From positions 3,870,339 through 3,934,338 of the forward strand of contig NW_022145604.1 in NCBI RefSeq assembly GCF_000002235.5: a DNA stretch of 64,000 bases, read 5' to 3'. The DNA is from Strongylocentrotus purpuratus (lineage: Eukaryota > Echinodermata > Echinoidea > Camarodonta > Strongylocentrotidae). Positions 46,179 to 59,482 of the stretch are shown here, one piece after another; position 1 is the stretch's first letter; every line of letters starts with the position of its first letter. A program made the position numbers and the translations under genes. Below the pieces are notes generated by a model, which did no database searches, was not told the origin of the DNA, and saw nothing but the letters and a program-made list of their open reading frames with translations.

Positions 46179-49100
46179 GTACATATATGTGAAACGTTGA
46201 TTTGTCCTGATTCATGTTTCTTGATCTAAGGTGACATATTAAAGCTTAGGTCTACAAGTAGGCCCTAATTTAATCAGTTCACCTTTTATTCTCGAGTAAA
46301 GGAAAGAAAAAAAACATTAAAAATTTACAAGGGGTAAAATGAATAATTTAGTTGTTAACTGTATATGTCACCTGCTGAAACTAGAAGAGTGTTCACTCAT
46401 TTTACAGAGCTACATGTACTTGCTATAAGAGAGATCTCCATGGTATATGTACACGTCTTTCAGCATATATGTAGAGCTCACTCCAATACTTCAGGAAGTA
46501 TACAGTGTACAGACTCTGTATGTTTTGGTTTCCACCATCAAACAGGCTCCGTATGTTTTGGTTTCCACCACCTTCATAAAGCTTTTAGTATACTACATGT
46601 AGATCATGTCATCTAAATATTGTGAACGTTTTTATAGTTTAGTTTCACTGAAGGTTGTTTTTGTTGTGGTTGTCGATTCAATTTTGACGGTGATTGTTAT
46701 TCAATTTTAAGTATTCAATTTCGAGAATTCCTGTCAAATCTGTGCTAATGTTGAAAACATTTTTTATGATTTTTTGTTTATGATGTCATCATAATCATTC
46801 CATCAGTCTTACCTCTCGGACACTTCTTTAATCCATCTCAAAAAAGCAGAACCCTATTCACATTTCCCGAGTTACTAGATAATTCATAGTTTCCAGACTG
46901 AAACCCTTGTCAGTCGTTGTGCGAAACAGTGTCTGCAAAATAAGACTTCAATAGGCTCCGAAACAGCCATTAACTGACAGATTTAGGCTCTGCTCAATGC
47001 TTCAAGAATTGTTGTTAAGTGTCAAGTAAGAGTCTATGCTTGCAGACTAGGTAATTCACTGCATACACATTGTAGCCCACTAAAAATTGGCCAAAAACTA
47101 AAAGCTATTGCATGAAGTACATTGTACACCAAGATGACTTGGGGTGATATCTCACAGGTTAAGTGGTATTCTCATTGCCTAATTTAATCATTCACTATTA
47201 CACAGTCAATAGTCATATCAAAACTTCAGAAAAATTTGGATGAAATAAATGGATGGGGGTCTAAAGACACATGGGCATGCAGAACAGATTTGCGGTGAAG
47301 GTATTTTGAAAACTCGGGCCGAATACCCCTAACATGTAGTCAAAATGGATGTAGGCTGGAAATTAGGCTAAACAAGGATGTTTTCTGGTATGAGTTATGA
47401 CAAGTGAAGCGGCCAGCCAACCAGCAGTCAATGGAGCACTGTCTAGATAGTACTCTAGCTCTATCCAGGAAGTATAAACATACAAATCATAAATCATCTT
47501 CAATTTATTGCTTCATTAATGTGTCAAAGTTCAGGGCCTTGATGGCCCTTGAAATAGTCTTTATTTCTTAACAACTTTTATGATTATATTTCAGGGAAAT
47601 ACTGTAATAATAAAGTCTTAAAGGTAAATGTCCCATTTGCAGGCCAAAAAAATGAAAAAGTTAAATTCCAACTGCATTTGAAAGATAATACTAATTTAGA
47701 ACTTCCCTAAAAAAAGGCGGGGCTTGAAAATGTCTTCAAGTGGGAAGATAACGACTATTAGTTGTCAAATCGACTTAGGCTATAGAGCCCAAAAGTAATA
47801 GTCCTGATTTTCAGACAATTGTGCCGAATGGTCATACGTTTTATGCTGTGCAAAGATTCAATCAGTTTAATCTTGGCCATCACAAGAAGTGGGTTATTGA
47901 TGTAGACAAATGCTCATGTACCCTTTACAACTCTTTTCATGTATGTTATTACCAAAGAAGAAGAAAAGCCAGTCAGTCAGTACAGTCACTCAATAGTGTC
48001 TGACAGTGCATGAAGTCTAGCAAGTAAACGGGTTTCCTTGCGTAATTTGAATATGAGGACACTGCTAACGTTTAAATTTCACAGATAGGACATACATGAC
48101 ATATTCATAATTCCTGCAAAGTTCTACAGCATTTGAGGTTGGCTGCAAAAGGGACATAGTACCTTTAAGGTCAAGGAAAACACTTTGTTTAATAAATGTA
48201 TAAGACCAAATAACAATAATAACATGTTTCTTGTCCAGAATTTAAAAACCAGGAGAAGGCAGGGCATTATACTATTAACTATTTTGCAATTACATATAAG
48301 GACCCCCCCCCCCCCCTGAACAAAATAATGTCAGAGGTCAACACTAATATTTGTCAAATACAGTCAACGACTAAATTATTCATACCCATACCAAGTGTGC
48401 TAATTTTTTAAGTACCGATATGTGAAAATTGATTTGTCCAGACTTATGTTTCTTAAGAATGTGACTAATTAAAGGTTACATCTAAAAGTAGTAAACAAAG
48501 GCCCCAATTCAACCCGTCCACCTTTTATTCATGAGTTACAAAAAAAATAGTCATGAGTACCGGTATTGTAAGTGTTATTTCCCAGTGTTTTAGGCAGTAT
48601 TTTGAAACACCGTTCATCCATGAATTCTGTTTCCACCTAAGCACCTCCAGGCATGTTCAAGCGCAGTATGCTGAATCTAATTGAATAAAGCGATGGGGAT
48701 GATGGAAATTAAGCTGATCATAATTTCCCTGAGGCACAATGATTGAGAGTGTTTTGTCCCATAAATGATTAACCTCCAAACAATGTCACATCGTGTCCAT
48801 GCCATTTGCAACTAAATCCAATCCATTTTCAATGCTTTCTATTCACAATGAAAACTAAGCCTCCTGAATCTATCAATTATCCCATCGGTTTCGAAGACCT
48901 TATAATTCATAGAACCTCTTAGGGAAAGAATAGATGACCAAGCCAATATTCATTGTCATTTTTCAATAGAGATATGATATTGGTGATACACGGTAGGCAT
49001 GAGTCATAGTCCTAACACTGTTTTGAAGGGATAGTCTGCTACACAAGCACAAAACATACACAGAATGCCTTTTCATGAAGAACACAGAATATGGTTCATT

Positions 49101-52100
49101 AATTATGTAGTTATATATCTTACATACAGTATGTCTGTTTTGTTATGGCAACCCCACCACAGGCCTCATGCTTATAGAGAATTTTGCCTCCTTCCTACAA
49201 AACATTGTAAATATATATTGCATGATATAGTACCCTTTCACTACTTGTTTCTACTATTACCGCTCCAATTTCAATGTCCTTTCTCTTCTTTGCATTTATC
49301 TCTTCCACTTTCCGTCTTTCCTCTATAAATAATTTTCATCCCTTTTCTCACTTTCATAAAGTCCTTTCTTTCAGTTTCAGCTTTCAGTCATTTTTTCTAC
49401 CTCCCCCCCCCCTTCCCTCTTTCAATCCTTCACACTTTCCCTGACTGTAGATTAATTATCTTTCTTGATGCTCTAGCTCCCTGAGGCTCCCTCCCTCTAT
49501 TAACTTTTTTATGAATTCACAAGTTCATGATATTAAGCCAGTTTCAATGGGTTCTCTATCAAATAATTAATGCTTTCACATTAAAATCCAATGCCAAAAT
49601 ATTTAAATCTAACTTGTCAAATGCATCCATAGGCCCATTTATACACAGCCCAAAAACCTCTTTTGAAAAAATGTCATTTTGGGGGTTCCCGCCAAAGTAT
49701 ACACTATTAGAAAAGCTCATAAAAATTGTTGGTGTTTGTTCATTTTGTTTTGAGATTGAGCATATTTACTCTGCAAAAGTCAGTGAAATTTCTGCCGGCA
49801 TTTAAAAAAAACACCAAAATGTGAGCAAAATCGATGAATTTTGCTTGCATTGTAAATGCAGCTCATATGAAAATATAACACCTCCTATCAAGGATACCAT
49901 CAATTTGCATCTAGCAATAATAAAATATGCTGTTCATATACACAAAAACAAACACTCCTTTTCTAATCCAAACACCCAAATATTTGAAGGGCAGATGCAA
50001 GACAAGACTATCCCAGAAATGTCAACAAAGACCGCACTTCAACTACAGTACAAATTGGTTTTATTACAGCCATTCATATTACCCGCTAATACAATGACAT
50101 ATTTGTGCGCAAACCAAGAAAATCAATTATACATGATGGAGATTTCATCTGGAGAAAAAGGGTTCGGGGGAAATTCAATTTGTCAAGGTTAGTCATCCAA
50201 GAATACATTACAGCAGGAAAGTAAAGAATTGCACATTCGTCATACGTGTAGGATATATGCACCGAGCAAATACCCTAGAGCGTGTTTGCATACCAAACAA
50301 GGGCAGTTTTAATTGTACTATATACAGACAGGGCTGTTTAATGCATGTTGCTAGTTTATCCATGTTTAATGGTAGTTTTGATTTGCTAATCTTTCATGGG
50401 ATTTTATCCTGTCTTTAAGTACAGACAAGGTTGTCATGAAGTGAATTACAGCAGGAAGTAATAAAAAGTTGTGTAAAGTAAACAAGTAAAACTCAAGTGC
50501 GTCTACAAATATAGATAAACGCACTAGCCTATTGGCAAAAATAGCAGATTTGTAGTTTCTTTTTCTAAAAATAAACCCAAGATCGAAAAAATTGAACGTC
50601 TTCAACATGATGCAGTGTTGTATCACCTAACAATATTTTCTACATGACTAAAGATATAGGCCTAATTAATGTCACATGTATATTTCCAGTTTCCATGCAT
50701 TTTTACAGAGACATGAATGCACTTGTAATATCCCTGTTTGGACTACAATTCCACAATATGCTGGACTAGCTGTCTGAAAGTCACATTCATTGTGTATATC
50801 TTTGCCAATGTGAAAGAATTTACGGCTGATTCGTTCAATAACGGTATCTCACAAATGGAACAGTTTTCTAGCATAGAATTCACAGATCATATAAAAATGT
50901 ATTTCTTGTTTGTTACAAGTGTCCATACAATAACAAAATTTATTCCAAGGAACCTGTTATATTCCAGTAAGAAAACATAACCTTTACCCTGTCCATACAG
51001 ATAGCCTTGACCTTTGTTGCCGTCTTTCAGCTTTCACAGCCTACAGTGTATGGGAAAAAATTGCTTTCACATTGGTCTATAAAGACTAACAAAATTGTAA
51101 TGAGTTGAACAACAATACATTATTACTTCACAAGTTCACACGAACCAACAGGAAATCTTAATCATGGATTTCTTCAAGTGGCAGATACATGTACAAAGGT
51201 CGATTTAACTCTGTACATCATGTATTCATTCATTCATTGCAACTATGGGTTCGATTCCATACTAGGGAAAGTTCCTCCCCTTCTTCCTGATCTAACACTG
51301 CAGTTTTAGCTTTCAGTTTACCGGAAATAAATACACACGGAAGTGGTGCTTTCAGGAAAGCTGGGGAAGTAAGATTGGGTCAAATGTAAACCTCAGTACT
51401 ACATTGTATATGTCAGACTACCATTTTGTTTCTTCATGTTTGCTTAATGTTCGTTGAAAGTTTACAATGTTGTATCTGGATAACTTTTCTGTGAAGAATT
51501 ATAAAAATGACTGAAAATCTACCCCATGTGACAAGCAATCTTCAGGAACATTCATTTCTAACGCAACTATCCCCTAAAACAACAGCAAAATAATGATAAT
51601 AATTTTATTTACCTCGGGGAAACCACATCAGCATCATGCTGTTCTTCCTGGGGCCCCTGCAATTTCTTGCCCTAGGATATTAGTGCCAGGTTGAGATTTG
51701 AACCCTTAACCTTCAACCCTCGGATTGACAGGACTCAAAAGCGAATACACTTCCACACAACAACTGCTCCACATGATAAATAGCCCTGGTCAAGTACAAC
51801 TACATGTACAACTATTTGTATCTCCTATCTTTTTAACAATTCTACAACAGAGAAAGAAGAAATTGTAAAATTACTTGACCCCAATAGATGGAAATTATCA
51901 ATCACTCTATTTAAAATCTCTTTTTTCAAATTACCATTCTCATAGTTTCACTGACATCTTTCTCACATTCTTCAGCTTTCTTCAACTAACTCCATGTCAA
52001 GATGGAGTTCCCCTTTAAAGAGGACTTCTGAATAGTGTGATGTGTCACTGTTCTGATATTCCCATCACGTCTATTTACACCCGGTTGACGAGTGCATTCG

Positions 52101-52680
52101 GCCGGGGAAATCACGCTCTCAGGGGACCACGTTTTTTAGAGCACGCACATGCCGTCACGAAGCAAACGGGAGTCCTCCCCCTAAAGAGCTTCACTGTTTA
52201 CATTCCCACTTTGTTGCTAAAAACTTTTCCACACCTCAATTCTGTACTCTCATCCATCTTAAGACGTGGGACAGAGAGGGACTGATATGGAATAGTAAAT
52301 GAACTGGCTTTGGCTTCTCTTTGGGGAGCAAGAGTGGGGTTTATTTCAGGTGATTCAAACTCAAATATACTCAAATTACAATCAATACACACATGTCAAT
52401 TACACTGTATCAAACAGCAGGCGGCATGTGACAAGCCTATGGTGCAGGGCTCAACGACACATGGGCTACCATATTTGAACTCCATGATTTCAAAATTTAA
52501 ACATGGGCTCACGAAACAAAACATTTAAGATTCAGATCAGATCATCTGTGAAATGCTAGGAAAGGAACCATGCCTAAATACTAGAAGGAATACCATGTAG
52601 AGTCAAAATAAAAGTGTATATCTTTTTAAATGCTACTACAGGTATAAGTGGACTTGGCTGAGATGTTTATTGTCTTGTCC

Positions 52681-53086
52681 TTAAAGGAAAAGACCAGTTT
52701 TGGAAACGCCCCCCTCTCAAAAAAAAGGAAATGGAAGCTCTTATTACCAATCATGTGAAAGAATATGTTTCGACTAATATGTGATGATACAAATTTTGCC
52801 GAGAAACTGCCTACTAATTGATATATTTGGTCAATTATTATTTCTATTTGGACCTGATAGATATTGCGCACGTGTCACGCAGGTGTCGCGTAGTCCCATA
52901 TACACCATTCTGTATACAGTGATTGTAACTTTACCAAGACTGGGCCAAATTTCTTGTCATTTTGATGATTCCAGAACCTTGCAGTACACACCAATACTTA
53001 TGCTAGATGATCGATCTTTTCTGATCGATTCCACAACGTTTCTTTTACAATGCAATCGCATGACCAGAACTGGACTTTATCTTTAA
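52681..53086 (-). mobile_element. TTAA-flanked MITE, family 2, opposite orientation
   Basis: About 406 bp, TTAA on both sides, ends AGGAAAAGACCAGT / ACTGGACTTTATCT. It is the inverted partner of the copy at 45797 about 6.9 kb away. Confidence 0.8.
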
Positions 53087-55249
53087 TATGGTGGCAGCAG
53101 TGGGATTGAAATGAGTTACACGTAGTAAAGGCTCTGAATCCTGATAAAATAGATTCCCATGATAAATATTTTCTTTGTGCTGTCAGTGTACTTGGTTTCA
53201 AAAATATGAAACTAGTTTCACATGAAGAATTAAAACATCAAACTGAACATTGCTCCTGCTTCACATGAACACACCCTGTGATTCACACCCTCACCATATC
53301 AGTTCACCAGTACCAATGACACATGAGTTAAAGATGTACAAGGATAGACAGTCCCAAGAGGGCTACTTCCATCAGGGCAAGAAGTCATCTCTAAAACACA
53401 GAGTTCAAACTTGCAACTACAGTCTGTGGTGAGGGATTTCAATTTTCAAACCCTTTTCCCAGTTTGTCAGCTGTTTTTACCAAACAGTAGGTACAAAATC
53501 CATATTGTTTGAAGTCAAAGATAAGGGATTTTCATTCATTCTTTCTTTTATTTATAGAGGGTTCTACTACATTCTTATATTCTTTTGCTAGGGGAGTAAT
53601 AATGACAATAGGCGTAGCCAGTGGGCACAAGGGGGGATGCCCCCCCCCCCTTCGTCATTTACACAAAGGTCATCTAAAGAACCTACATGTCGGGATCAAG
53701 ATCTTAACCCTGACTTTGGCATTTTGCATGCCCCCCCCCCCTTGTTTGCTATCTAGTTTTTATATTAAAAGGTAGCTTTTTTAAACCATCAGTGTCTGTC
53801 TCACCTATCCCCTTTAGGACATGTTTTTGGGGAATTGCTCTGTAGACACATCATTCGTGTGCAACGTCTTTTTCAAATGTAATTTTCCTCTCGGCTGGTC
53901 TGGTGATTTGCTCAACAACACACTTATCATGACTTATCACTCAATGAATGCATTAAGTGTGATTGTAAAATCATCAACAAATAAATAAAGCACATTTCAA
54001 AATGCCAAAGTGCAAAAACAGCTTCGGAAGGTGACAAACATTATCACATGAACTACATGTAGCTGTTTATAATCTCATGTGGTTATCGCACAAACAAATA
54101 TCCAGATTGTGTTTGAACGGAAGTAATTTCCTCAAAGATAGGCTCCATAAAACCATACATTAGTAGCACTACTCACAATTAGTGATACAGTAGACTCATT
54201 ATAAGATTCATGATGGAGCAGAAAAGATAGCTTCTCGAGAACTTCATACTGAAATAAAGATGTATAATACCTGGGGATCAAAGAATCTCCATCTAATATT
54301 TCAGGGAAATTGAATATTTCCTGTTTATGAATACAGTGCATCCTTTATTGATAAATTTCATTACTTTTCAGTCCTCCTTTTTTTAGGAACCAATATGACA
54401 TTGATTCAATGTTACAGAGTATTAATTGTAATGAATATTTTTAAATCACATGACTGCTTTTGAAGATTATCTGAATAGGCTCAGCAGACATCTGTGAATG
54501 GTTCTTGATTATTTCTAAAAGGTTGAATTGAAGGATGCATGATGCAATTGTGGACACGACAAATAATTATGTACCCCCATATACTTTCTGTAGATACATG
54601 TAATGCACAGCTTTCACAGGCCCTTTGGCAGTAATTGAAATCCCACCGCTGCCACCATTTTAGGAGCTTCCAGTACCTTTGACTTAAATTCTGTCAATAA
54701 AATTAATACCACCAGAAGAGAAAAAACAGGTGTACCAGACCTACAGTCAGCATTAATAAGGGAGAAAGCTAAAATATTTCTACAAAAACATGAATTCTAA
54801 ATAATCCAAACACTTGGTTATAGTGATAAGTAATTTTCCATAATTTTCCATAATCATCAATATTTCCAGGCATAATTAGGCCAGAGGTTAGGACTTATTA
54901 AAGTGCTAAATGCTACATGGACCTGTAATTACCTCCTTTGTCTCTGGAAATTGAGAACAAGGAAGCCTGAGTCTGGCTCTCTCATTACCCCCAGACCAAA
55001 AACACTGCTTTACAGCTCAGGCTTCAGCAAGCATTCATCTTATTTGCATACAACAGGATGAGCATTGTAATTGCCTTGTTAAGTCATTGTAAGTCTGTTT
55101 TGTGAAGTAATTGATTGCCTGGAGTAGAATGTAAGGTTGATTTAGGCTCTGAGTGCTCCAGCAGGAAGGGGCTCATCAAGAGCAATCAGGTGGCTAGCAT
55201 GGGATGACTCTATTGGGATCTCCTGTATATAGTAACTCTAGTCTCTTGA

Positions 55250-55529
55250 GAGCCCCAAATTTGCCAAAAATTTGATGGGAAAATTTCAACTCAAATTGTA
55301 TCATAATGTGAAAAGATTCCTCCACAAAATGTATTTGAAGACAAATATTGATAAAAGAATACATATTTTTCTGTTGTATGCAGAAAACCTAAACTTTGCA
55401 TTCTTTCATCAATATCCAACTTTGAACACATTTCTTTGAAAATCCTTGCAGAAATGTGTCTCAAATGACATCCTCTTTCACATTATGATACAATTTAAGT
55501 GAAATTTTGCCATCAATGTTGTTTGGCTC
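55250..55529. mobile_element. 280-bp fold-back MITE with GAGCC ends
   Basis: Arms of about 65 bp pair imperfectly; the best block is aaattgtatcataatgtgaaa at 55293, matched by tttcacattatgatacaatt near 55479. An inner pair (agacaaatattgataaaag / tttcatcaatatcc) extends the hairpin. Non-coding. Confidence 0.7.
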
Positions 55530-57177
55530 GATCCCAACACTTTATCATATAAATAATATGATGTTGGGTTTATCTTTTAGACCAAGTAGGATATTACAAA
55601 ATACAATTTACAAACCTAACAAAACTGTATGCAACATACAGATAAAACCATACCCTACACAATAGGCTTCATGCAACAGATGTGACCTGCAACTACATGT
55701 ATATTCAAAAAGTACATTGTATGGCTCTATATATGATACATAAGACCCTAATTATCAGACCACAGATCTGTCTATAAACTTAAATATCTTGAAACATAAT
55801 ACTCTTGTCAGGGCAAAACAAAGTGCAGTAAACTTTTAGGCATCTATTTAAAGTGAACATGAAGTCATAAACTTTTCAAATTATACTTTAATAGTAATAT
55901 GAAATTAGCAATACAGTTGTACAATATGTACGTGTAACATTAAGATAAACGACATGATGGACTTGTAATCTTTAAGTACTGGACATCAGAAGGCTTAATT
56001 TGCTAAAAAGAATATGAAAAACTTCCATTCATTTGCCATATATTTCTGCACAACAGCATGCATTCGTATTAATGTTCCTCTGGAACAAAACAAAAAGTGC
56101 GTACTTTACAAGGTGCTTATATCAACATTTGATACCCTTCTGGTCGGATGTGTAAAACTTATGAACTTGAACTTTGATTATTGACAGACTCATTCAGCCT
56201 GAGTTCCTCTCATACCAGCCCCTCGATTGTAAATCCATTCAGGATCAGTCAACTGAACACATAATAGAGGCATTCACACTACAAGCTAAAACCACCAGTT
56301 TTTCTCACATTTTCAGAGTTTTGTCAGAAGTTGATAGGCAACTATCCATAAACGTGACAAAAATCAGAATTGAAAAAAAATTACACCTCTGGATTGTGGT
56401 TTTTCGAAACACCGGCCGAAACTGGGTTATCGCAGTGTAAATGCTCTTTCTCAAAACACCAGTCAATTATTATGGTTTTTGGTCGTGTGACTCTCCTTGC
56501 ATTCTGTGCTATCACATGCAGGGCAGTGAGAAGAGGCCCATGGGCACAACTCACATCAACAACAAAAATAGACTTTAATAGCAAATACTGATGTTTTTTA
56601 TAGGTCTTTCCACTAGTGTAAAATGTAAATTGTAGTTTATAAAAATGATGATTTTTCAAATTATTTCTCTGTAATGTAAAGGGGCCTCATTACCAGTCAA
56701 CAGAAGCACAATGACAGACAAAAGAAATGTCCTTGATAGGGAAGAGCCACTTGCCAAAGCACAAAACGATTGCTGCATTACGTGATTAGGCGAGTACATA
56801 AAAATAGCTAAGTTTGGAATTTGGAAGGGGGCCATGATTTGCCAATTTTGTTCTCAGTAAAGTTGGAGGATTATGAGCTACAAGGATGGTTAATAAAAAA
56901 AAGTTCCATGAGACATTGAAGCATATACTATTCTGCTCAAACTTCACAGGAGCTTGATGGCCCATCAGAACTATTCCTTCAAAACTACTAAAAAGGAATC
57001 CTGAACCTTGCTATAAATAACTTCCACAAAAATATCCACCTTTAGTGAACCTTTGGTAAATTGGCAAAAAAATTCTTGGGGAAAATATCAGGGAAAAAAA
57101 AATAATTCAGGGTTAGGTGATGAAAGCCAGAGTGGTATGAACACATTCATTTTTAGTAAAGCGTTTTAAGTACAGTA

Positions 57178-57535
57178 CTAACACCCTTCTGGCTCTCAAC
57201 AGACAATGTACAGATGTACAGATGTTTTCCATGTGAAACATCCCATAAGTTGGCAAATGATGGAAGCAGGTATGTATCATGCACATAACAAAGATAGCGC
57301 CTTTCTAGCTCTAAGCAAATCTTTGTTACGTCATGTGCTAATTGCTAAAGATCTTTGTCCATTTCAACACCACACACGGTTCGCAAATGATGCGTGGATG
57401 CACTTTACAGTATGTCAGGAAACAACAGGGCTAACACCCTTCTGCAGCTCTCATCAGATGATTTGTTACATCATACGTAAGAATGTTTTCCATTTTAACA
57501 TCACATAAGTTGGTAAATGATTGAGACAGGTGCAA
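57178..57535. repeat. Three-copy degenerate repeat, about 120-130-bp period
   Basis: Units start near 57179, 57297 and 57432, from a core like aacacccttctggctctc to ttttccatttcaacatcaca and gttggcaaatgatg. The first and third are closest. Confidence 0.6.
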
Positions 57536-58434
57536 TCAATAAAGCGAATAGAATTAGGTCAATTTAATTTTTCCACTAATGCATTTAAGTGCTCAGGCCA
57601 TGGCTGGCTAATTCCATCACTGAACATATATCGGGCATGTGTGTACAGTAACTCATGTGGAAAATGGAAGTCGAGCCTTGTCCAATAAAGGGTCTTTCTT
57701 AATTGCTTGATTAGACCTTCAGTTGTATGCATACGCAGAGTAACTGATGTAGAAAATGGTAGACCAGTCGAACATGTAGTACAATATAATAATTATTCCT
57801 AAGTGCTTGACTGTATCAGCTAATCTAGCAGAACAAGTTTTAAATATTTACAGAATACCTTGGTACATTGTATCAAAGATTGTGTTACTATCTGGATAAA
57901 TGAAGAATTTTGATTGAGGTAACTCCTTCACAAATGTAATGGCACAAAAAGGTACGTCCAGAATGCATGAAGTATAATATTTAGTGATGTCTGTGAATCA
58001 AGTTTTTATTTGATATATCTAAAATTCTGAATGAAAGTTAAGGTGGAATTAAACCTATTGAATGTATTAAATGTATTTACTTATTTTATTTCTCGTTGGG
58101 GAGCAAGGGGACACACAGTCATGCATCTAAGTCAGTTACTTATTTCATTATTCTAACATTGGTTGTGGTTCTACAGTTTATATTTGTAATTATCATTTCC
58201 AACGATTTGAATTACATACATACGATGACAATGTTAGTAATTCACTACTGTACCTGTGACTAATTCTCCTTACCTTTATCAAACAACTGCAGCAAATCCC
58301 CTGACTTAATCCAAAATACTATTGTAATCGCCACCTGTAACGTTTAATAAGAGACAAAAGAAAAGAATATCAGGGAATAGAATCACACATAAATGTTGAA
58401 GGTATACATGTACAATGTAATTGGTTGGTTGGTT

Positions 58435-58640
58435 TGTTTTACCCGACTTCTAAGAAAGCATGTGTATGCTTGTAACTATTACTGTTGGCAACCAGAGGAC
58501 CCGCAGCTTTAAGTCCTTTCTCGGTAGTAAGGATTACCGGGTAATGCCTTACCAAAGGGCAATAGCGTATTAAATTGGTTTTGAACCAGGGATCTCCAGG
58601 TTACGAGACCACTGCTCTACCACTGAGCCAACGCCCCTCA
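58435..58640 (-). mobile_element. tRNA-derived SINE remnant
   Basis: On the minus strand 58635 to 58575 reads GGCGTTGGCTCAGTGGTAGAGC, a good A box in a D-arm, then an anticodon-loop-like CTCGTAA, and GGTTCAAAACC, a B box. The acceptor stem does not pair, so it is a tRNA-like SINE head rather than a tRNA gene. The tail continues to about 58435 near repeated ttggttggttt. Confidence 0.6.
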
Positions 58641-58885
58641 CTCTATTATACATGTAATGCTTCATAGAAATCACCACAAGGACTTCTTGCAAGCCTACAC
58701 TGTATAAGTACATTGTATGTACAATTTATTTAATGTACATTTACATGTACACGTAGATAACTGATCATAAATCAGTAGGTGATAAAACTTAACATGATCT
58801 GTTTGAACAAGGAAGTGAAAGCTACAGTACAGTCAAAGGCATAACAGGTAAAACATGCTAACAATCGGAAGTGTGGATAATATTA

Positions 58886-59270
58886 TCAAAGGGATCCGGT
58901 AACTTTGTCTCAGATTCTGAAACAAAATTCTGGATTTAGCTCATGATGCAATGATAATTATAAACCTTTAGGTCAGTCAGGAACCCAATGACTTTTACAA
59001 GCCGATCGCCTGTCTGATTATCAAGATATTTATAATTGGAATTACAAATTTTGAAAACCGTTCGCCTGACGGTTTTCATAACACTACAGTCTATTGGGGA
59101 AAACGAGTATGGTAAAACCGGTCACTCAGAGATTTTTACTTTTTTGAGGCACTTCTTGATCATTTTGAAGCGCAATTTTTTTAGGGCTTCAATATTACAC
59201 CATATCACAGACACTGATAATACGTAGAGCCGTGTATCTCAGATTTAACATTGTTAAACGATCCCTTCAA
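58886..59270 (+). mobile_element. TCAA-flanked MITE, family 1
   Basis: About 385 bp with terminal AGGGATC / GATCCCT inverted repeats and TCAA on both sides. It shares several hundred bases with the 14767 copy. The TCAA duplication shows the family does not insist on TTAA. Confidence 0.75.
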
Positions 59271-59320
59271 GGAACAGTGGCATAGAAACCAGTAAGTAAA
59301 TACTATTATACCTGAATGTT

Positions 59321-59482
59321 ATAATAATAATAATGATCATAATAATAATGATAATAACACTAATAATAATAATACTGATAACATTAATTTTAGTACTACA
59401 TGTACTGATGCTAATAATGATGGTGATGATGATGATGATGATGATCAGAAAAATAATGAAAATAATAATAATAACAATAATC
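59321..59482. repeat. AAT/GAT trinucleotide-rich tract
   Basis: Irregular aataat, gataat and gatgatgat repeats between the family 1 MITE and a tatagcgctca repeat start near 59499. It produces poly-Ile and poly-Met frames that are not genes. Confidence 0.85.

Noticed and set aside
52781-53086. 101-codon plus-strand frame
   Set aside because: It lies entirely inside the family 2 MITE, whose other copy has no matching frame.
57178-57535. Regularly spaced repeats as a CRISPR-like array
   Set aside because: Only three diverged units in an animal genome; an ordinary degenerate tandem repeat.
58583-58635. Possible tRNA-Thr gene on the minus strand
   Set aside because: A and B boxes are good but the acceptor stem does not pair; treated as a SINE head.
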